From an uncultured Acidobacteriota bacterium (GTDB lineage: Bacteria > Acidobacteriota > JAAYUB01), in contig CALAMB010000025.1 in assembly GCA_937925645.1 (NCBI GenBank), forward strand, positions 1 to 16,659: a DNA stretch of 16,659 nt, in the 5' to 3' direction. Both the position numbers and the translations under genes were made by a program. Under the pieces are notes generated by a model. The model saw nothing but the letters and a program-made list of their open reading frames with translations. It had not been told where the DNA came from and ran no database searches. How positions within the stretch are numbered: the first letter of the stretch is position 1; every line of letters starts with the position of its first letter. Below, piece by piece: positions 1 to 8,127 of this stretch.

Positions 1-534
1 CACGAGCACCACGACCACATCGGCGGGCTGGCCGCGGCCCTGGCGGCGGCGCCACGGGCGACGATCTGTCCCCTGGGTGCCTTTGCGGCGGCGCTCGCCC
101 CCACGGTCCGGAAGGCCGGGGCCGCGCTGAAGCCGCTGGACGAGCCGACGGAGCTCTGCCCGGGAGTGTGGACCACCGGCGCCCTGGGCCGGCGCATCCC
201 GGAGCAGGCGCTGGTGCTGGACACGCCCGACGGGCTGGTGGTGATCACCGGGTGCGCGCATCCGGGCGTCGTGGAGATGGTGGATCGGGCCTGCACCCTG
301 CGGAAAGGGGCGATCCGGCTGGTGCTGGGCGGATTCCACCTGGGCGGTCTGGATGACACCGCCGTCGATGCCGTGATCGCCGCCTTCCGGAGCCGGAACG
401 TGGCTTTCGTCGCTCCCACTCACTGCACCGGCGACCGGGCCATCGCCCGGTTCCAGGCCGCTTTCGGCGACCGGTTTGTCCCGGCGGGCAGCGGCCGGGT
501 GATCGAACCGGCCCGGCTGGGCGCGCGGCGCTGA
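1..534 (+). CDS. MBL-fold metallo-hydrolase, COG1237-like (5' truncated)
   Basis: This frame is open from the first base, so the start lies outside the window; 177 codons and a TGA stop remain. The first residues, HEHHDHIGGL, carry the HxHxDH metal-binding signature of the metallo-beta-lactamase superfamily. Further likely metal ligands are His87 in TGCAHPG, His113 in GGFHLGG and His141 in THCTGD. The order TGC-HPG, GGFHL, HCTG and a final FVPAGSGRVIE is typical of the COG1237 branch. That branch is often annotated as a dihydropterin-ribofuranosylaminobenzene-phosphate synthase, a name taken from archaeal cofactor biosynthesis which may not hold in bacteria. The family is probably cytoplasmic and hydrolytic; the substrate cannot be read from sequence. 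Roughly 80-100 N-terminal residues are probably missing. It converges on lipase A across a repeat-rich gap. An unrelated MBL hydrolase is possible but less likely. Confidence 0.88.
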   Translation, partial: HEHHDHIGGLAAALAAAPRATICPLGAFAAALAPTVRKAGAALKPLDEPTELCPGVWTTGALGRRIPEQALVLDTPDGLVVITGCAHPGVVEMVDRACTLRKGAIRLVLGGFHLGGLDDTAVDAVIAAFRSRNVAFVAPTHCTGDRAIARFQAAFGDRFVPAGSGRVIEPARLGARR

Positions 535-544
535 CCGGTGTCGC

Positions 545-566
545 CTCGCGGCCTGGCGGCCGCGAG
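545..566. repeat. 9-bp-stem hairpin just after the MBL gene
   Basis: CTCGCGGCC at 545-553 pairs perfectly with 558-566 around the loop TGGC. It begins 11 bases after the MBL stop codon. It could fold in the 3' end of that mRNA, but no U-tract follows, so it is not a classical intrinsic terminator. It is the first hairpin of the cluster and has no GTAG head. Confidence 0.6.
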
Positions 567-573
567 TTCCGGA

Positions 574-598
574 GTAGCGCGCGTTCGATGAACGCGCG
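574..598 (+). repeat. GTAG-headed hairpin 1 (REP-like)
   Basis: GTAG at 574-577 is followed directly by a perfect 9-bp stem, CGCGCGTTC at 578-586 and its complement at 590-598, with the loop GAT. GTAG plus hairpin matches the REP layout, but the stem differs from the other copies. Confidence 0.55.
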
Positions 599-770
599 TC
601 GCGAGTTCCATCGGCAAGATGGTGAGGATGCGGTATCGGTTTGGAGTGCGCAGACACGTCTGCGCTTTGGATTCCCGCGGGACGCGGGCGACGGGAACCG
701 GTCACGGCACGTGGGGCGGATTTCCGTGTCGGGTGGCGCCGTGACCCGGCCGCGCCGGCGGCCGCGGCAT

Positions 771-795
771 GTAGCCCGGGCCGAGAGGCCCGGGT
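771..795 (+). repeat. GTAG-headed hairpin 2 (REP-like, GAGA loop)
   Basis: GTAG at 771-774 precedes a perfect 8-bp stem (CCCGGGCC at 775-782, complement at 787-794) closed by the GNRA-type tetraloop GAGA. It is a sister of the hairpin at 956-979, which lies on the opposite strand. Confidence 0.65.
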
Positions 796-955
796 GGCCA
801 CGATTATATTCGGCCGGGGACAGCCGCGCATGCGGCGACGGGATCCACTCGCCGGGTTCGAGTTGGTGTATCGATGAATCGCCGGTTGCGGATTTCCCCG
901 ACTGCGCCTTCCGCCGCTCCTGCGGAGCTGGCAGATGTCCTGTGCTCTCCCCGTA

Positions 956-979
956 CCCGGACCTTTCGGTCCGGGCTAC
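956..979 (-). repeat. GTAG-headed hairpin 3 (REP-like, inverted, GAAA loop)
   Basis: Read on the minus strand, GTAG at 979-976 precedes the stem CCCGGACC, the loop GAAA and the perfect complementary arm. It differs from the 771-795 copy at only three positions: one compensated base pair (two changes) and one loop base that keeps the GNRA pattern. Confidence 0.65.
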
Positions 980-1051
980 ACTCCGTCGCCGCTCGCGCGG
1001 CGGGGCCGCGGGAAAGAGCGATACGATCCCATGGATCGTGCGGATTCAGCG

Positions 1052-1077
1052 GGCCGCGTCCGGCGGACGCGGCCTAC
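1052..1077 (-). repeat. GTAG-headed hairpin 4 (REP-like, inverted)
   Basis: A perfect 10-bp stem, GGCCGCGTCC at 1052-1061 with its complement at 1065-1074, encloses the loop GGC. CTAC at 1074-1077 gives GTAG at the minus-strand 5' edge, overlapping the outermost stem base. The stem sequence is unrelated to copies 2 and 3, so membership in the same family rests on layout alone. Confidence 0.55.
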
Positions 1078-1160
1078 TGTAGAATCCAGAGCGGCGTCGT
1101 GCCGCCGCACCATCCGCGCTCTCCGGGCGGCGGATCGACTCCGGGTTCAGCCGGGACGGC

Positions 1161-4100
1161 TCAGCGTCCGCCGATTTTTTTCACCTCGAACGAGCCGGCG
1201 AAGGTTTGAACCCCGTTTTCCTTGACGGCGAACGTCCCGCGCATGGTGTCGCCCGAGGCCGAGCCGTTGGCGGACCATTCCCAAACGTTGTCGAAGCCGT
1301 GTTCCTTGATCGTGGCTTTCCGGCTGACTGAAAAATGATTGGCGCCGACGACCACCTGGACGTCCCCCTCCCGGTTGTCGAGGTACGGACGGAAGAATTG
1401 CGGCAGCAGGCGCAGGTTGTGGTAGGAGCAGGTGACGTAATACTTCCCCTCCATGAGGTGGGTCTCGGCGGAGTTGGTGGTCGTGGGCTCGATGGTGAAG
1501 CTCAGGCGGTGTTTCTCGCGGACTTTGAAGTAGTCGAATCCCTGCAGGCGCATCCTGTTGGCGTGGCTGATGCGTGACGCACGGGCGGCTTCAAACTTGT
1601 CGGTGACGCCGACCGCCACGTTTTTGGCCAGGATGAAATCCCGGTTCATCTCGGTCACCAGGGCGGTGCCCGCCCACACGCCGACCATCCCCGATGTGCC
1701 CGCCAATGCCGCAGGTTCCGACACCAGCGCGGTGCCGTCCTTGAAGAACAGCCGTACGCGGGCTTCCAGGACCTCCTTGGGCGACAGACCGGCGGCGCGC
1801 AGGTCTTTCACGTAGAGTTCCGCTTCGAACTCGCCGCCTGAGCGGACGGTGAGCTGCCGCGCCGCCACCGGTTCGCGGGACTGCGTGTCCTGGCGGTAGG
1901 CAAACGCCTCGATCCGCTGCGGGTCGATCCGCCGGTGGGCCGCCGGGTCGCCGGGCCACTCGAGGCGGCCGCGCACGGCCAGCCAGCCGTCGCGCTCGCC
2001 TTTGAGCACCGCAGCCAGCTCGTCCTCGCGCGCCACCTCCAGACGGGCGACGGGCGGGTCGTAGCGCGGGTTGGACCCGAAGCCCAGGGCGGCCAGCGTT
2101 TGCCGGGCGGTGAACCCGGCCTTGCCGGACGTGGTGAAATGGCCCGGGGCGTCCGGGGCGCCGAAGTACTCCTCGTGATCGCAATCGCCCAGTGGCACCG
2201 TCCGGCCGGCAATGCCTTGCCCCGCCATGCTGGCGACGGGCACCGCACCGTCACTCTCCCCCTGCGGAACACCCTGATAGGGTGTGGTCGGATTTTCCAC
2301 GAGCAGCCACAGGGTGGTCGCGCCCTGACCGATCTCGCTTTGACTAGCCACGGCCTCCACTTCAAAGCCCTTGTCGAATACGCCCCCGGTCCATTCCAGT
2401 TTCACGCCCTTGGCGGTGACGCCGTAGAGGAAAATGTACCGGTCGGATCCGGCGTACTTGTCCGCGGCGTTGAGGCGGCGCAGGTTCTCATTGTAAAAGT
2501 AAGTTCCGGCGCGCAGGTTGATGACCGGATCCGCTTCGGCCTCGGATCGGAAATGCTTCCGGATTTCCGCCTGGTCCGGGACGAAGCCCATCCGGTCGAA
2601 CACCAGCTCGGAGCGGTAGCCGGCATTGCCGTTGGTCCAGCGCAGATCCAGTGTGCCGGGGTTGTCCGTGATCAGCACACTGCTCAGGAGCCGGCGGCGC
2701 CAGTCGCCGCTGATGTCGGGTCCGGTGATCTCCAGCCGGTGGTAGGGAGATTGCAGCAGGTAGTTGAGGCTGACCAGCGGGCTGCCCAGGTGCGGCGTGC
2801 CCCAGGTGGCCAGGTGGCGGAAGTTGCCGTCGAGGTCGCCGTCGAAGCGCTGCACGCCGGCGCGGGAGACGACGCCGCCCATGGAGTGGGCGATGATGAA
2901 GAGATTGAACGGGTACTTCAGGTCGAGCTGCTTTTTGAGCTGCTCCCGCACCAGCCGGTCGAAAAACTCGGCGGTGGGGCCGTCGCCCTGGAAGACGGGA
3001 CGGAACGAGGGGTAGATGAATTCGAAGAAGACGGTGCTGTCCACGCGCTCTTTGTGGTTCTTGAGATAGACCTCGTACAGGTTCGTCCAGACATCGCGCT
3101 TGTAGGCGTACCACCAGGGCGCGTCGATCTGGGGCGCCGTGCCGAGGCCCGACTTCTCCATTTCGTTGCGGCCGTGTACCAGGACGAAGACGTTGTGCAC
3201 CGGCTTGGCCAGCTCGATCTCCTGCTGGAGTTCGGATAGCTGGAACAGCGGCTGGCGCCGTTCCGGCTTGCCCCAGGTGGGGGCCATCCGCAGGAGCTGG
3301 GGCTCGCGCCGCCAGTTGATGCTCCCCTGGTAGGTGACAACGACGTACTGGATGGCGTTGGCCCGGGCGGTGGGCGACGTTGCGGGCGCGGCCATCAGGT
3401 CGGGCATGAAGAGGCCCAGCGCCAGGGCCGGACCCGGCCGGCCGGGCGCGCGCAGCAAGGCTCGCAGCGGCGACGGGGTCGGGGCGGGCGCCAGCACCGC
3501 CGGCGACGACTGGAACACCGGCAGCAGCGGGAAGAACGGATCGCGGGCGGCGTAGCGGCCGTCGAGTTGTTGGCGCAACGGGAGGAAATCCAGTCGTCCG
3601 GACTGAATCTCGCCGCCGAGGCGGACGTCGCCCAGTCGGGCCAGCAGCAGGCTGCCGGGGGCGATGCCGCCCACCTCCTTCGCCGGGATGGTGATGACGG
3701 GCATCAGCGCGGCGGCGGTATCCGGAGAGGCCAGGTTCACCGCGTCTACGGTTACCGACCGGAGGCTCCCGGTGGCGACGACGCCGTCCATCTCCAGAGT
3801 GACATCGTTGGTGCGGCGCTCCAGCGTCAGCCGGAAGGTGTCGGCCGCCGGCAGGGCCGGGAATGCCAGACTGGTCCCGTCGGACAACTCCACGCCCGTG
3901 CGGTCACCGGTGATCTCCGTTGAGCCGGAACTTTCGGGCTCGGTCGCACCGGGGACCACCGGCGCCACGGGAAAATCAGCTGCCACGTACTCGGCCGCCG
4001 CATTGTCCGTTGACGCGCCATCGGAAGATTCCCCGGCGCCGTTGGGGGCGGTTTCCCACGGCGCCCACCAGATCAGCGCCGCGACGCCGCCGGCCAGGAG

Positions 4101-4514
4101 CGCCAGCGCCAGCAGGACGATCCCGATGACGAGGCAGGAACGGCCGGATCGTTTAATCGAGGCGGCCGCCGGCGTGGCTCCGGCCGCGGGGGGTGCCGGC
4201 GCCGGCGCGGCCGGAGGCGGAGCCGGGGCGCGTGGCGGCGCGGGCGCGGGTGGAGGAGCCGCTGGCGGGAATGCGGGCGCCGCCGGCGGTGGAGCCGGGG
4301 CACCAGCCGCCGGACGCGGCGGCGGAGGTGCGGCCGGAGGCGGCAGCGCCAGCCCCTGGATCCGCCCCGCCGGCGTCCACTGCGGCAGCGACGGGCCCCA
4401 CAGCAGATCGCCGGGCTGGATATGCCCCTCGCGGGCCATGAGTTGAATCTGCGGCCAGGTGTAGGGGCCGAACTGCTGCCCCTGTCGGGCCAGGTGCCAT
4501 ACGGGTTCCGTCAT
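1161..4514 (-). CDS. Lipase A: GYF_2 / Pro-rich / membrane-anchored alpha/beta-hydrolase
   Basis: This predicted 1117-residue single-pass membrane protein starts at ATG 4514, preceded by AAGGAGA and matching the paralog's start; an ATG at 4556 would add 14 residues without a ribosome site. Residues 3-50 resemble a GYF_2 (DUF4339) domain (GQQFGPYTW, IQPGDLLW). Residues 57-117 are a Pro/Ala-rich linker. KRSGRS precedes a membrane segment at about 127-150, predicting cytoplasmic N and exported C terminus. Beta-rich sequence follows, then a lipase-like alpha/beta-hydrolase: VHGRNE near 446-451, nucleophile Ser544 in AHSMGG, WGTPHLGSP at 571-579, and candidate Asp755 (SDGAVPV) and His780 (CDHEEYFG). 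The last 300 or so residues look like beta-sandwich modules ending in GTFAVKENGVQ. The likely role is an exported esterase or lipase acting on envelope or external lipids; substrate unknown. It lies 159 bases after paralog B. Confidence 0.85.
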   Translation of the reverse strand: MTEPVWHLARQGQQFGPYTWPQIQLMAREGHIQPGDLLWGPSLPQWTPAGRIQGLALPPPAAPPPPRPAAGAPAPPPAAPAFPPAAPPPAPAPPRAPAPPPAAPAPAPPAAGATPAAASIKRSGRSCLVIGIVLLALALLAGGVAALIWWAPWETAPNGAGESSDGASTDNAAAEYVAADFPVAPVVPGATEPESSGSTEITGDRTGVELSDGTSLAFPALPAADTFRLTLERRTNDVTLEMDGVVATGSLRSVTVDAVNLASPDTAAALMPVITIPAKEVGGIAPGSLLLARLGDVRLGGEIQSGRLDFLPLRQQLDGRYAARDPFFPLLPVFQSSPAVLAPAPTPSPLRALLRAPGRPGPALALGLFMPDLMAAPATSPTARANAIQYVVVTYQGSINWRREPQLLRMAPTWGKPERRQPLFQLSELQQEIELAKPVHNVFVLVHGRNEMEKSGLGTAPQIDAPWWYAYKRDVWTNLYEVYLKNHKERVDSTVFFEFIYPSFRPVFQGDGPTAEFFDRLVREQLKKQLDLKYPFNLFIIAHSMGGVVSRAGVQRFDGDLDGNFRHLATWGTPHLGSPLVSLNYLLQSPYHRLEITGPDISGDWRRRLLSSVLITDNPGTLDLRWTNGNAGYRSELVFDRMGFVPDQAEIRKHFRSEAEADPVINLRAGTYFYNENLRRLNAADKYAGSDRYIFLYGVTAKGVKLEWTGGVFDKGFEVEAVASQSEIGQGATTLWLLVENPTTPYQGVPQGESDGAVPVASMAGQGIAGRTVPLGDCDHEEYFGAPDAPGHFTTSGKAGFTARQTLAALGFGSNPRYDPPVARLEVAREDELAAVLKGERDGWLAVRGRLEWPGDPAAHRRIDPQRIEAFAYRQDTQSREPVAARQLTVRSGGEFEAELYVKDLRAAGLSPKEVLEARVRLFFKDGTALVSEPAALAGTSGMVGVWAGTALVTEMNRDFILAKNVAVGVTDKFEAARASRISHANRMRLQGFDYFKVREKHRLSFTIEPTTTNSAETHLMEGKYYVTCSYHNLRLLPQFFRPYLDNREGDVQVVVGANHFSVSRKATIKEHGFDNVWEWSANGSASGDTMRGTFAVKENGVQTFAGSFEVKKIGGR

Positions 4515-4673
4515 GCGGGTCTCCTTCAGGATAATGCCTCGACGATCATTGTTCAACCGGACTCAGGATGCCGGGATGCCTCAGAGAAGGCGACACCTGT
4601 CTCACGTCCGGCGGATTGACATCCGGTGGGCGCGATTTCGGACCCGGATGCGGCGAAGTCTTCGAATAAAGAA
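4515..4673. other. Spacer between the two lipase paralogs
   Basis: The spacer holds no gene. On the minus strand it carries the ribosome site of lipase A. An inverted repeat (CATCCGG at 4620-4626 and its complement at 4644-4650, 17-base loop) could fold after the lipase B stop but has no U-tract. No trustworthy promoter was found, so lipase A may be read through from B. Confidence 0.5.
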
Positions 4674-7600
4674 CTAGTTGTCGCTGCCCATGCGCCTGGC
4701 GGTGTAAGTGCCAGCCAGGATCTGCACGCCGTTTTCGGTGATGGACCATGTGCCGCTCAGGGTGTCGCCGTCCAGCCGACCCTTGACGACGATATGGTAT
4801 GTGTACGTTTGATTGTTGTCATTCTCGGTGGTCACCCGGGTCACCTGGAACTCGCGATCGCCGTATGACTGGGTGATGGCGCCGTTGCGCTTGTCCTTGT
4901 AGGGTCGGAATCCGTTGGGCACGACGCCGGCGCCATGGTAGATGAATTCCAGGAAGTACTTACCTTCAAGGACCTCGGCTTCGCCGGAATTCTCGGCGTT
5001 GCTCAGAATGCCCATGGCCAGTTTGTGGTTTTCGGTTGCCTTGCTGAATTCGAGGTTGCTCAGGAAAATCTCGTTTTTCCGGGTGGCGATCCTGTTCATC
5101 ATTTCAATGTATTCGCCGGAGCCCGGCAGCATGTGCCGTTTCAAGATGTAGTCGCGGTTGATGGTGGTGGTCTTGATGGTGCCGATGTAGTAGCCCAGCA
5201 GCGCCGGCCGGCCGGCCAGCACCAGCGGCTCCGAGTCCAGCGCGGTGCCGTCCTTGAAGAAGAGCCGTACCCAGGTGTCCACTTGGCCCTTGGCGGCCAG
5301 CCCGGCTTCCCGGATGTCGCCCACGTAGAGCTCGGCCTCGAACTCGCCGTTGGCGCGCAGGGTCAGGTTGCGGGCGCCCACCGGTTCCCGGGACTTGCCG
5401 CCCCGGCGCTGGGCGCTGGCCTCGACCTGCTTGGGGTCGATCCGCCTGGCGGCGTTGGGATCGCCGGGCCATTCGAGCCGGCCGCGGACCGCCAGCCAGC
5501 GCGGGCCCTCGCCGCGGAGAATTTCATCCAGGTCGCTCTCCCGGTCCAGCCGCAACTGGATCGTCGGCGGGTCATACTTCTTCACGCTGCCCAGGCCGAG
5601 CTCCTGCAGGGTCCGCCGGGCGGTGACCAGGGCCTTGTCGCGCAGGGGGAAATGGCCGGGGGCGTCCGGCGCCCCGAAATACTCCTCGTGGTCGCAGTCG
5701 CCCAGGGGAACCACCTTGCCGGCCAGGTTGTGGCCGGACATGCTGAGCACCGGCACCGCCCCGTCGGCTGAACCCTGCGGCACGCTTCGGTACTCTTTCT
5801 CCGGACCCTTGACCAGCGCCCAATTGGCCGTGGCGCCGAAGCCGATCTCTTTCTGTCGAATCAGCGCGGAGACCTGGCGGTAGAGATCGCCCCAGTCCGC
5901 CGCCAGGTTCACCCGGACGCCCTTGTTGGTCACGCCGTATAGAAAAACGTAGCGGTCGGTGCCGGCGTACTTGTCGCGCTCGTTGAGCAGCCGCAGATTC
6001 TGGTTGTAGAGGTAACTGCCGTGACGCAGGCTCACCACCGGCGCGGCCTGGTTCATGGAGCCGAAGGTCTTTTCGATATAGGCCCGCTCGTATTCGAACT
6101 TGAGCTCCTCGAGAGCCAACTCCGACGGGTAGTCAGCCGCTCCCAGCGTCCAGCGCAGGTCCATGGTGCCGGGCGTGTCGGTGACGAGCACGCGGTCGAA
6201 AAGGTACTTCCGCCAATCGGCGCCCAATTTCACCGTCTTGACCTCACCGGTATGGATGTCCAAAGAAACCACCGTTTCGGCCAGCTTGTAGCAGGGACTG
6301 ATCAATGCGTAATTGAGCGTCACCAGCGGACTGCCCAGGTGCGGCGTGCCCCAGGTGGCCAGGCGCTGGAAATCGGCGTCCAGATCGCCGTCGAAATGCT
6401 GCACGCCGGCGCGCGACACCACCCCGCCCTGGGAGTGGGCGATGATGAACAGGTTGAACGGGTATTTCAGGTCGAGTTGTTTCTTGAGCTTTTCCCGGAT
6501 GAGCCGGTGGAAGAATTCGGCGGCGGGCCCGTCGCCTTGAAAAATGGGGCGGAAGGAGGGGTAGATGAATTCGAAGAAAACGGTGGTGTTCTCCCGCTGC
6601 TTGTGGTCCTTGAGGTGGACGTCGTAGAGGTGGGTCCAGACGTCCCGCTTGTAGGAATAGAACCAGGGCGCCCCGATCTGAGGCGGGGTGTCGATGCCGG
6701 CCTTCTCCATCTCGTTGCGGCCGTGCACCAGGACGAAGACGTTGTGGACCGGCTTCTTGAGCTCCTGCCCCTGGTCCCACGGGGACAGCTTGGAAAAGGG
6801 CAGTCGCCGCTCCGGCACCCGGTACGACGGCGTCATGCGCACCAGTTGGGGTTGGCGCTGCCAGTTGATGTGCTGCTGATAGGTGACCGGAAAGTATTGA
6901 ATGACGTTGGCGCCAGCGGTCCGGCTGTCGGCCGAAACCGTCGCGAGCGGTGAAAACAGGCCCAGAGCGAGATAGCCCGGCCGGGCCGGCGGGGCCAGCC
7001 AGGATCCAGGCCGCGGGTCGGGCGTCAGGGATAATTGACCGGACTTGCCGACCTGGTCCCCGCCGGCGGCGGCCAGAAGCCACGCGATGTCCCGGGCGAC
7101 GAAACGGCCGGCCGGAGTTCGATGGAGGGGCAGGAAAACCAGCCGGCCGGCGTGCAGCCGGGCCAGTTGCACCGTCTCCGGCGCCACCCGGCCGGCGTCC
7201 GCCGCGGGGATGGTAATTACGGGCGCCAGCCGGGGATCGGCCAGCGGCCGGGTATCGCCGAGGGTCAGCACGCGCATGGGCCCGGTGGGCTGGAGGCCGG
7301 GCACGTTCAGGGGATAGTCGTTGCTCCGGCGCTCGAAGCTTGCCGAAAGGGATGTGCCGGTGGCCAGGCCGGGGAACGCGATGCTGCTGTCATCAGAGAG
7401 TCGGATTGTATTTCGCGCGTCACTCAGCGTCACGGACCCGCTGCTTTCCAGGTTGGTTTTTGTAGATGCCGGTTCGTGAACCGAAAAGAGGGCGGCCTCG
7501 GGTTCGTCCGCTCCCGCCGGGGCGGCCTGCCACGGCGCCCACCAGATCAGCGCCGCGACGCCACCGGCCAGGATCGCCAGCGCCAGCAGGACGATCCCGA

Positions 7601-7988
7601 TGACGAGGCAGGACCGGCCGGATCGTTTGGGCGCCGCCGGCGAGGGCGCGAAGCCGGCCGCGGGGGGTGCCGGCGCCGGCGCGGCCGGGGGCGGCGTCGG
7701 CGTCTGTGGCGCCGCGGGCGCGGGCGGAGGAGCCGACGGCGGGTATGCGGGCGCCGCTGGCGGTGGAGCCGGGGCGCCAGCCGCCGGACGCGGCGGCGCG
7801 GGTGCGGCCGGAGGCGGCAGCGCCAGCCCCTGGATCCGCCCCGCCGGCGTCCACTGCGGCAGCGACGGCCCCCATAGCAGATCGCCGGGCTGGATATGTC
7901 CCTCGCGGGCCATGAGTTGAATCTGTGGCCAGGTGTAGGGGCCGAACTGCTGCCCCTGCCGGGCGAGATGCCAAACGGGTTCCGTCAT
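4674..7988 (-). CDS. Lipase B: GYF_2 / Pro-rich / membrane-anchored alpha/beta-hydrolase
   Basis: This 1104-residue paralog of lipase A starts at ATG 7988 behind AAGGAGT and ends with TAG. Its domain order is the same: GYF_2 at 3-50, Pro/Ala-rich linker at about 57-118, basic KRSGRS, membrane segment at about 127-150, a divergent beta-rich exported region, then the hydrolase. The nucleophile is Ser519 in AHSQGG, with VHGRNE near 421-426, WGTPHLGSP at 546-554 and candidate Asp742 (ADGAVPV) and His767 (CDHEEYFG). Residues 1-60 are identical to lipase A and the membrane segment nearly so, while residues 155-350 are hardly alignable by eye; the hydrolase core is similar again. The predicted topology is cytoplasmic N terminus and exported catalytic part. 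A TATAAT box lies about 60 bases upstream, so it may be transcribed independently of the nitrilase. Physiological role unknown. Confidence 0.86.
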   Translation of the reverse strand: MTEPVWHLARQGQQFGPYTWPQIQLMAREGHIQPGDLLWGPSLPQWTPAGRIQGLALPPPAAPAPPRPAAGAPAPPPAAPAYPPSAPPPAPAAPQTPTPPPAAPAPAPPAAGFAPSPAAPKRSGRSCLVIGIVLLALAILAGGVAALIWWAPWQAAPAGADEPEAALFSVHEPASTKTNLESSGSVTLSDARNTIRLSDDSSIAFPGLATGTSLSASFERRSNDYPLNVPGLQPTGPMRVLTLGDTRPLADPRLAPVITIPAADAGRVAPETVQLARLHAGRLVFLPLHRTPAGRFVARDIAWLLAAAGGDQVGKSGQLSLTPDPRPGSWLAPPARPGYLALGLFSPLATVSADSRTAGANVIQYFPVTYQQHINWQRQPQLVRMTPSYRVPERRLPFSKLSPWDQGQELKKPVHNVFVLVHGRNEMEKAGIDTPPQIGAPWFYSYKRDVWTHLYDVHLKDHKQRENTTVFFEFIYPSFRPIFQGDGPAAEFFHRLIREKLKKQLDLKYPFNLFIIAHSQGGVVSRAGVQHFDGDLDADFQRLATWGTPHLGSPLVTLNYALISPCYKLAETVVSLDIHTGEVKTVKLGADWRKYLFDRVLVTDTPGTMDLRWTLGAADYPSELALEELKFEYERAYIEKTFGSMNQAAPVVSLRHGSYLYNQNLRLLNERDKYAGTDRYVFLYGVTNKGVRVNLAADWGDLYRQVSALIRQKEIGFGATANWALVKGPEKEYRSVPQGSADGAVPVLSMSGHNLAGKVVPLGDCDHEEYFGAPDAPGHFPLRDKALVTARRTLQELGLGSVKKYDPPTIQLRLDRESDLDEILRGEGPRWLAVRGRLEWPGDPNAARRIDPKQVEASAQRRGGKSREPVGARNLTLRANGEFEAELYVGDIREAGLAAKGQVDTWVRLFFKDGTALDSEPLVLAGRPALLGYYIGTIKTTTINRDYILKRHMLPGSGEYIEMMNRIATRKNEIFLSNLEFSKATENHKLAMGILSNAENSGEAEVLEGKYFLEFIYHGAGVVPNGFRPYKDKRNGAITQSYGDREFQVTRVTTENDNNQTYTYHIVVKGRLDGDTLSGTWSITENGVQILAGTYTARRMGSDN

Positions 7989-8046
7989 GCGGGACTCCTT
8001 ATCCGGTGTGTGTGATCAGCGGATAGTACCGCGTTCAAGTCTTTCC

Positions 8047-8052
8047 ATTATA
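8047..8052 (-). promoter_or_regulatory. -10 element (TATAAT) before lipase B
   Basis: A perfect TATAAT on the minus strand ends 58 bases before the lipase B start codon, inside the 139-base gap after the nitrilase. No recognisable -35 hexamer lies at 16-18 bases spacing, so activity may need an activator, or the match may be chance. Confidence 0.45.
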
Positions 8053-8127
8053 ACCGGACAGACGCTCTGGGAGGAGTGACATACCGCACGCGATGAGGTC
8101 GTTCCACCGAGCGGGCCGCCGTGAACT

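Larger units (their letters stand above)
535..1160. repeat. Intergenic cluster of short GC-rich hairpins (REP/BIME-like)
   Basis: These 626 bases between two convergent genes hold no convincing CDS. They are packed with short perfect or near-perfect inverted repeats with 2-5 base loops: about 545-566, 578-598, 648-665, 674-688, 775-794, 823-836, 914-925, 956-975, 987-1002, 1023-1039, 1052-1074 and 1091-1105. A wider 9-bp inverted repeat pairs 700-708 with 738-746. Four hairpins are headed by GTAG, on either strand, which is the arrangement of REP elements mobilised by REP-associated tyrosine transposases (RAYTs). No transposase is present in the window. The cluster may also act as a transcription barrier or mRNA stabiliser for the two convergent genes, neither of which has a U-tract terminator. 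Confidence 0.75.

Noticed and set aside
588..1209. Overlapping open frames on the plus strand in the hairpin cluster
   Set aside because: They are Arg/Pro/Gly-rich, run through palindromic repeats, lack ribosome sites and overlap each other; the absence of stops is explained by GC content.
1161..4556. Upstream ATG for lipase A at 4556
   Set aside because: The paralog starts at the equivalent of 4514, where AAGGAGA lies at the right distance; the 14 extra residues have no counterpart.
4515..4560. TTGAAC, 17 bases, TATCCT on the minus strand as a promoter for lipase A
   Set aside because: The hexamers fit moderately, but transcription would begin inside the ribosome-binding site, leaving it incomplete.
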